DNA from: Agriotes lineatus
Lineage: Eukaryota; Arthropoda; Insecta; Coleoptera; Elateridae
Length of the DNA stretch: 64,000 bases
Reading direction: 5' to 3'
Assembly (NCBI GenBank): GCA_940337035.1
Contig: OW679202.1
Coordinates: 21,343,224 to 21,407,223 of the forward strand
In this document: positions 59,367 through 64,000 of the stretch, one piece after another
How the letters are laid out: every line of letters starts with the position of its first letter
Numbering within the stretch: position 1 is the first letter of the stretch
Notes under the pieces: model-generated
Seen by the model: the letters and a program-made list of their open reading frames with translations, nothing else
What the model was told of the DNA's origin: nothing
The model's database searches: none
Translations under genes and position numbers: made by a program

Positions 59367-59575
59367 GTGGATAAAGGTGGTATGTCACATATTTGCAAAA
59401 TTCGAGATATTTATATACTCAACCAGTTTATTTAATGCTCTACCATAATATATGGGTTTTATGGTAAAATATTAATTAATAGCCAATTTATTTATGGATA
59501 AAGGTTGTATGTACGTAATATGTGTTTGCCAAATAATGGATAAAGGTGTTATGATCACATACCTCCTTTATCCAC
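59367..59575. repeat. Four copies of GTGGATAAAGGTGGTATG, last one inverted
   Basis: Copies at 59367-59384, 59494-59511 and 59536-59553 are direct; 59558-59575 is inverted. The last two form a hairpin centred on TGATCA (59552-59557) with about 15-bp arms. They sit 140-350 bp upstream of the three-exon gene at 59713. Confidence 0.75.
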
Positions 59576-59712
59576 TACAAAATAATTGAAAACATGCGAA
59601 TCCGTGAACAAGCTGGTAACATAACACCCTACTTTATATTTGTAAGGTTAGGTTGTACGATTGGTGTGTGAGAATTAGTGCTGCAGTTTCGTGCAATATT
59701 TCATAGTGAAAA

Positions 59713-60115
59713 ATGTTATCCAGGGGACAAATTATGTTAAAAATGTGTGAGGGAAGATTGCAAGGCGCGGGTAAGGAAATAGTAGACTTTTATAAAGCAT
59801 TGTTTAAAATTTTAAGTTATGATTAAAGTGAGGTTATGTACCTATATTATTTTGCTTTAGATAATGAAAGTCCCACAACTATTGCTTTAAAAAAATGTAA
59901 AACTGTAAATAAAGGCGATCCGCCTATTATTCCAAAAGCGAGTTGCTCAACGCCGAGCGCTGCTATGACTGAGGATGGTAAATACTAGCACTCAGAAAGC
60001 TAACATAATGGGTTATAAAAAATATTGTTTTTAGCGTCGGTGGTCCATATTTCTGCAAACAAATTCAGCGATGAATATGTTCAGAATGATAAAAATTTAG
60101 ATACTAATGAGGATT
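59713..60115 (+). CDS. 5' end of an uncharacterised three-exon gene, runs into gap
   Basis: Exon 1 (59713-59770) reads MLSRGQIMLKMCEGRLQGA; donor GTAAGG. Intron 1 is 59771-59860 (90 nt, ends TGCTTTAG). Exon 2 (59861-59977) reads DNESPTTIALKKCKTVNKGD, then PPIIPKASCSTPSAAMTED; donor GTAAAT. Intron 2 is 59978-60034 (57 nt, ends TTTTTAG). Exon 3 (60035-60115) reads ASVVHISANKFSDEYVQNDK before the gap. Both junctions keep phase (codons GAT and GCG are split), which is unlikely by chance. The MLSRG start resembles a multi-copy family of uncharacterised insect proteins. No domain is visible; the part shown is polar with no signal peptide. Function unknown. Confidence 0.65.
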
Positions 60116-60215
60116 NNNNNNNNNNNNNNNNNNNNNNNNNNNNNNNNNNNNNNNNNNNNNNNNNNNNNNNNNNNNNNNNNNNNNNNNNNNNNNNNNNNNN
60201 NNNNNNNNNNNNNNN
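60116..60215. other. Assembly gap (100 N)
   Basis: Run of exactly 100 undetermined bases, a scaffold-gap convention. True length is unknown. It cuts the gene starting at 59713. Confidence 0.98.
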
Positions 60216-60275
60216 TTGTTGGTCATCAAAAATTTCAATAAGGCAGGTTCTGCTAACTGGTATTCTTGTTGTTCA
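60216..60275 (+). repeat. Block with inverted copy at 63690-63745
   Basis: GGTCATCAAAAATTTCAATA, then AGGCAGGTTCTG and AACTGGTATTCTT, recur inverted at 63690-63745 with about 90% identity by eye. The two blocks flank the LINE at 60330-63580. Confidence 0.8.
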
Positions 60276-60329
60276 TAATAGTAGCGGGGTTGTGTAAGAA
60301 AACTTGAAATTGTAGCCCTCCAGTCGCTA

Positions 60330-60725
60330 TATGGGTTTTGTATTTACATGCACTAATTTGGTGGATACCACCTGAAAGCAGAGTAAAGTGGGAACGGCAA
60401 ATTAAGCCTGGTCCCGTGGCTGTCAAACTATATCAAACCGTAATCTAGCCCTAGCAGATGAGTAACTTCCGACAGTTCAAAAAGGCGGCGGATGGCTGAA
60501 TTATCATTATTATTGAAACTGTTGTAAACAGTGATCAGATCTCCTCTTTGTTGTCTGCACTCCAGGTTCAGACCGCGAAGACGATTTTCCTAAGAGGGCC
60601 TGGTGCGACCGCAAGAAATTCTTGTAACATGACGTTGAACACTTTCTAGTCGGTTGCGATCCCGTATGAGTACCGGCTACCAAACTGAGTTCAAGAATAG
60701 GGCGTATTAGTACGGGGAATTTAAC
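60330..60725 (-). pseudogene. CR1/Jockey-like LINE C-terminal region
   Basis: The minus strand reads YLIRDRNRLESVQRHVTRIS-like sequence (about 60680-60630), then ENRLRGLNLECRQQRGDLIT, VYNSFNNNDNSAIRRLFELS and PFPLYSAFRWYPPN. The LESVQRRxTR...YEERLxxLxLxxLxxRRxRGDLI...Y pattern is typical of the C-terminus of CR1/Jockey LINE polymerases. This piece is probably the 3' end of the RT copy at 62640-63580, interrupted by about 1.9 kb. Confidence 0.8.
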
Positions 60726-60729
60726 GTAA

Positions 60730-61729
60730 CTGATGTAAAAACAAAGTATAAAGCTAAAAATTGGTGGGAATGTATTTTATGACCTACTGAATGAGAATTT
60801 GTTATGTCGCAGTACACGAGGTGGGATGAATTCGCCATCTTGGAAATAATCATATAAATTGTTTTTTTCTGGGAATTTTTTTAAAATTTAGAATAAAAAG
60901 TATACTGTAGATAAAGCTCTTTAGCGCACCTCATACGTTTACTTACTCTAATTAAAATAATTTTTGCTTTTTACATTGCAGTGTAAGTAAATCACTAAGG
61001 TTCAGAAGAAAATGTTTTTAACGTAATTAACAAAGAAAGCAAAGTAACAACTTTTGTCAGATTGAATGAGGACTAGAGAGTGCTCGAAATTATGTACAAA
61101 ATAGGTAAAAATGCATTAATGTTTCCTAACAATATGAAAAGTTAATGAAAACACTAAGCACCGTGAACTATATTAATTCGCAATAAAAAAGAATTGAAAA
61201 ATGCTATTCTAAGACATAGCAATCTGATTGCTAGTCAGAGGTTTTGCCCGCTCGGCTAAAGAAAGCTGCCTCACCTGCTTACTTATCGTTGCATTATGAA
61301 GCATGTGGTAGCGAGAAGGCCGATCGAAGACGAAGTGCACTCGATGGGTGCCGACAAATACGTGACACACGTACCCAGGCGGTGCAACACGCGTGCATCT
61401 ATAAGGATAACAACAAAAACATGTTGAACCTAAGCGCACGTCATATAAAACCTGCTGAATATTAATTGGCGTTAAGGTTGGTGACTTTTTATACTCGTCT
61501 ATAACAACAAAAAAAACGTTTCTTAAATAGTTTTTATTTTTTGCATTGCGCTTGTTTTGTTGCTGTCCATTGAGATGTTTCAATTATGCCACGTGCTTTG
61601 CCTGGATTGCAGTCATCGAGAGCGTCTTATATTTTTCGGTGTCATATACTCTGGAAGTGTTTTCTGATATTCAATAGTTTTCTTTTTCAATTTTTACGTT
61701 AATTTAGTGGGAATTACATGTTTCTAGTT
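60730..61729. other. No gene apart from a tRNA-Ser-like fragment
   Basis: AT-rich. The 124-codon minus frame 61583-61209 overlaps the tRNA-Ser-like fragment and carries no family motif; I do not treat it as a gene. Confidence 0.45.
61207..61268 (-). ncRNA. tRNA-Ser-like 5' half
   Basis: On the minus strand GCCGAGCGGGCAAAACCTCT, then GACTAGCAATCAGATTGC, parallels a tRNA-Ser D arm and anticodon arm (TCTGA stem, CTAGCAA loop). The anticodon position reads AGC rather than AGA, and no variable arm, T arm or acceptor stem follows. It is a relic or SINE-derived fragment. Confidence 0.45.
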
Positions 61730-61930
61730 TTCTTTGTTTCTTTGCTGTATTATGTTCATATACACCTTTGCTCGTACCATACGATGATCGCTACCTAGAT
61801 TATTATTAATTACACTTATGTTGATAATCATATTTTTGTAATTAGATATAATATAATCGATTACATTTCTTTCTTGTTCGTCTGGACTCTGGCAAGTCCA
61901 TTGATTTTTTTCTAGTTTACTGAAGAAGGT
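61730..61930 (-). pseudogene. RTE-like LINE endonuclease end
   Basis: The minus strand reads KNQWTCQSPDEQERNVIDYI, then ISNYKNMIINISVINNNLGS and DHRMVRAKVYMNI. The WTWxSPDxxxRNxIDYI...SDHRMVRAK order is the end of an APE endonuclease of RTE type, close to the copy at 28718. Only this fragment is seen. Confidence 0.75.
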
Positions 61931-62045
61931 ATTTATGCGTGAAAGCAGAGAAGAATTAGAAGAAATGGTAGATGTATTTCAAATAAGATCTAAGAAATAT
62001 GCAAGCAAAACTAAACACATGGCCAACGACAAAACAAAATAAGCT
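61931..62045 (+). pseudogene. LINE RT fragment (opposite strand)
   Basis: Frame MRESREELEEMVDVFQIRSK, then KYASKTKHMANDKTK, resembles the segment after the RT catalytic pair (EELEEML...SK..GLKMNxxKTK). It faces away from the endonuclease fragment beside it, so the two are not from one continuous copy. Confidence 0.5.
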
Positions 62046-62221
62046 TGTAATCAGCTGCTTCGAAAACGCCGGTATACCGATTTCCAAGCCTCATAATTTT
62101 TCACATGTGGCCACCATATTAAATCCGGCATTTTGTGTACATTAATTTTGGTTTCATATTTGTAATCAGGGACCTAAAATCTCCCCGTATACCAATTTCT
62201 GCTTGAGTCTAAGTTCATCTG

Positions 62222-62318
62222 AGGTTTTGGTCAGCTTTTCGGGATTTGAACCCGCTCTGCGGCCCCGTTTGCTTATTTGCGCATTCCCCCTACCCCGTCA
62301 GCCAGCAAGACTAGATAT
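62222..62318 (-). ncRNA. tRNA-like Pol III unit
   Basis: On the minus strand GCGGGTTCAAATCCCG (about 62266-62251) is a strong B-box with a four-pair stem. ATGCGCAAATAAGC upstream resembles the A-box region of the unit at 1225-1306. No acceptor stem can be drawn. A tRNA-derived SINE head or relic is likely. Confidence 0.4.
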
Positions 62319-62639
62319 CAGAATCAGCGTACTCAAATTTATATGCATACAAATTTTTCAGCTTTATACTTTGTTTTAACAAATTTTGAATGATATTGGG
62401 TTATTTACCCTGGAATAGTATGTATAATTTTTATAATTTACTAAAAGTTTCAATGTCTGGTTTTACAAACGTTTTACTGAGTAAATATAATGTTGTATTC
62501 GCTTTCTTGACTTTTTGCGATATGTATTCAAGAGAGGTTGGAGGTTATAAATACTCCCAAGTCACTATGATGGTCTTCCTGCGAGAGTATGCAGTCATTA
62601 ATCGTGTAGTTGTAGCGGGGAATTTTTCCTAAATGAAGT

Positions 62640-63580
62640 TTTTGAATATTTAGGTAGAAGGTAGAAGCCAGACTTGAGACCATCTGTAAATGTTACATAA
62701 ATCCTCTTGACTAGTACCATAGTTTGTGACAGGATTATTATAGATTTTGGTGTCGTCTGCATAAAATGAGCGTGCCAAATTTATGCAGCAATGAGCGTCT
62801 GATGTGTACAAAAAATAGTGGTCCAATCACCGACCCTTGGTCTCGGACGTGATTACGTTTATTAACCGATGTTTGGGTACTTTACCGAACGCTCGACTAT
62901 GATCGAGATAAACAATGTCCACGCACTCGCCACTATCGAGACGTCTGGACCAGTCATTAAGGCAACAGAGCAAGTTGGTTGTTACAGACTTCCCGGGATT
63001 GAATCCATGTTGTTCCGGAGGAATCACGTTATAAAATGAAAAAAATTCGTGCAAGTGGTCGACAAAAATGGATTCCATAATTTTGGCGATAACAGGTATA
63101 AGACTTATTGGACGATAATAATTGTGGGGATTAGATTTGTCCCTTTTCTTGAAAATAGGTACAACATACGCCGTTTTCCACGATTTTGGAAGTTCCGCTT
63201 TCTCAAACGATTTTATTATCAAGGTACATAACGGCAGGTTCATATTTAACTCGCATTCCTTTAACAATCTCAGCGAAATGTTGTCTAGGCCAGGTGACTT
63301 GTAATATCCAGGTTTTCTAACTTATTACGGATCGCATCTCCAGAAAACACAATATTCGAAATTTCGTCCTCTACACTCTGTACAGCACGAAGTAGAGCAA
63401 CATCTGGAACTGGAAGAGCCGGTTAAAAAATTGAAGCTGTTTTACCACTATCTCTTTGAAGAATTCAAGTTTGGTCATGAAGTGGTAGACTAACTGTAGT
63501 CGAGATATTTGATCTAACGTGCTTATAAAATCGTTTTTTGGATTTCTACTCGCAAGAATACGCGGCACATATTGCACTCT
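62640..63580 (-). pseudogene. CR1/Jockey-like LINE reverse transcriptase
   Basis: The 146-codon frame (63267-62827) reads LLKECELNMNLPLCTLI-like sequence, PKSWKTAYVVPIFKKRDKSN, NYYRPISLIPVIAKIMESIF, PPEQHGFNPGKSVTTNLL and DIVYLDHSRAFGKVPKHRLI (first catalytic aspartate, with D to G in the AFDKV block). Downstream (minus) near 62750 comes RSFYADDTKIYNNP with the YADD pair intact. Upstream, SVEDEISNIVFSGDAIRNKL (about 63385-63325) is the RT N-terminus. It is frameshifted; its probable 3' end is at 60330-60725. Confidence 0.88.
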
Positions 63581-63689
63581 TACGTTGGAAATTTTATTTA
63601 CTAACCCTTTTGAATTTAAAGTTTTACTATTGTGGAAAGGTAAAAGAGGCTATAGATTATGTATGTATGTATGTACTATTGTGGAAAAT

Positions 63690-64000
63690 AAGAATACCAG
63701 TTGTCAGAACCTGCCTTATTGAAATTTTTGATGACCAAAAACAGTAACAAGTCCCTGAACGACTGAGGAATTTTCTGGCAACCATGGGATCCGATCGAAT
63801 TAAACCCAAAAATTAATTACTTTATTGCTTAGTGATAAACATAAACGTTAACTATCGAAAACAATACTGCAAAATTTTGCCGGCCTAAGGCGGAAACAAC
63901 TTTCTCGAACTGTTGTTTCATGTTTTCCAGCAACGACAATAACATACGGGCATCATGTTTTTGTGGATCAGAAACACGCCGGAAAGGTATCATTTTTCGT
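63690..64000 (-). pseudogene. Inverted copy of the 58.7-60.3 kb sequence: gene 3' end
   Basis: The minus strand starts with RRVSDPQKHDARMLLSLLEN at about 63980, continues MKQQFEKVVSALGRQNFAVL and stops after about 46 codons (near 63830). AATAAA follows within about 15 bp, like a polyadenylation signal, so this looks like the 3' end of a coding exon. Further down the block GGTCATCAAAAATTTCAATA repeats the sequence just right of the assembly gap. The copy runs off the window. Confidence 0.6.

Noticed and set aside
61207..61583. 124-codon minus frame as a protein gene
   Set aside because: It overlaps a tRNA-Ser-like fragment and shows no domain or conserved block.

Overview
This is a 64-kb stretch of AT-rich eukaryotic DNA, almost certainly from an arthropod and most likely an insect. 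The evidence is the mix of degenerate transposable elements: Jockey/CR1-like and RTE-like LINEs, a Penelope-like element, hAT elements with BED fingers, several DUF4817-type mariner transposases, a MULE with a SWIM finger, a Crypton-like recombinase fragment and a 5S-rRNA-derived SINE. Introns are short (57-90 nt) with GT-AG ends. No rRNA operon, CRISPR array or prokaryotic operon is present. A 100-base run of N (60116-60215) marks a scaffold gap.

Layout. 1-10.3 kb: Jockey-like LINE remnant (minus), MULE/SWIM remnant, RTE-like LINE (minus) split by a hAT element, CR1/Jockey-like LINE (minus), then a 2.7-kb element with ~290-bp inverted termini that carries a decayed FEN/PIN-nuclease-like gene with a TSO1/CXC-type cysteine tail. 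10.8-14 kb: a pogo-like non-autonomous element, then the window's only GC-rich island, with a possible core promoter, a 40-codon ORF and a cluster of regulatory-looking motifs. 17-28.9 kb: a decayed mariner, a 5'-truncated RTE-like LINE with a 12-bp target-site duplication, and a second RTE-like LINE (minus) split by a hAT element with a perfect 8-bp duplication. 30.7-32.7 kb: the youngest-looking element, a nearly intact Tc1/mariner-superfamily transposon (catalytic spacing about DD83E, Sailor-like) with a two-exon transposase and one nonsense codon. 33.5-38.6 kb: LINE fragments, a small MITE, a mariner, and a PHD-finger LINE ORF1 interrupted by an RNase H-bearing LINE. 41.8-46.7 kb: hairpin MITE, Penelope-like GIY-YIG fragment, mariner, foldback MITE. 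48-54.8 kb: a BED-finger hAT derivative, then a three-layer nest: a LINE containing a 5S-derived SINE, which contains a 3.7-kb near-perfect palindrome ending in GGCGCC-rich repeats. 57-64 kb: an inverted-terminus element, Crypton-like fragments, the 5' end of a three-exon gene running into the gap, a CR1/Jockey-like LINE (minus), and inverted copies of sequence on both sides of that LINE.

No complete single-copy host gene is visible. The best candidates for real genes are the three-exon gene starting at 59713 and the GC-rich promoter/small ORF near 12.6 kb. Most other coding matter is transposon-derived and broken. The nesting gives a relative order of insertions and shows which families were active later. 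Family assignments come from reading translations by eye; no database search was possible.
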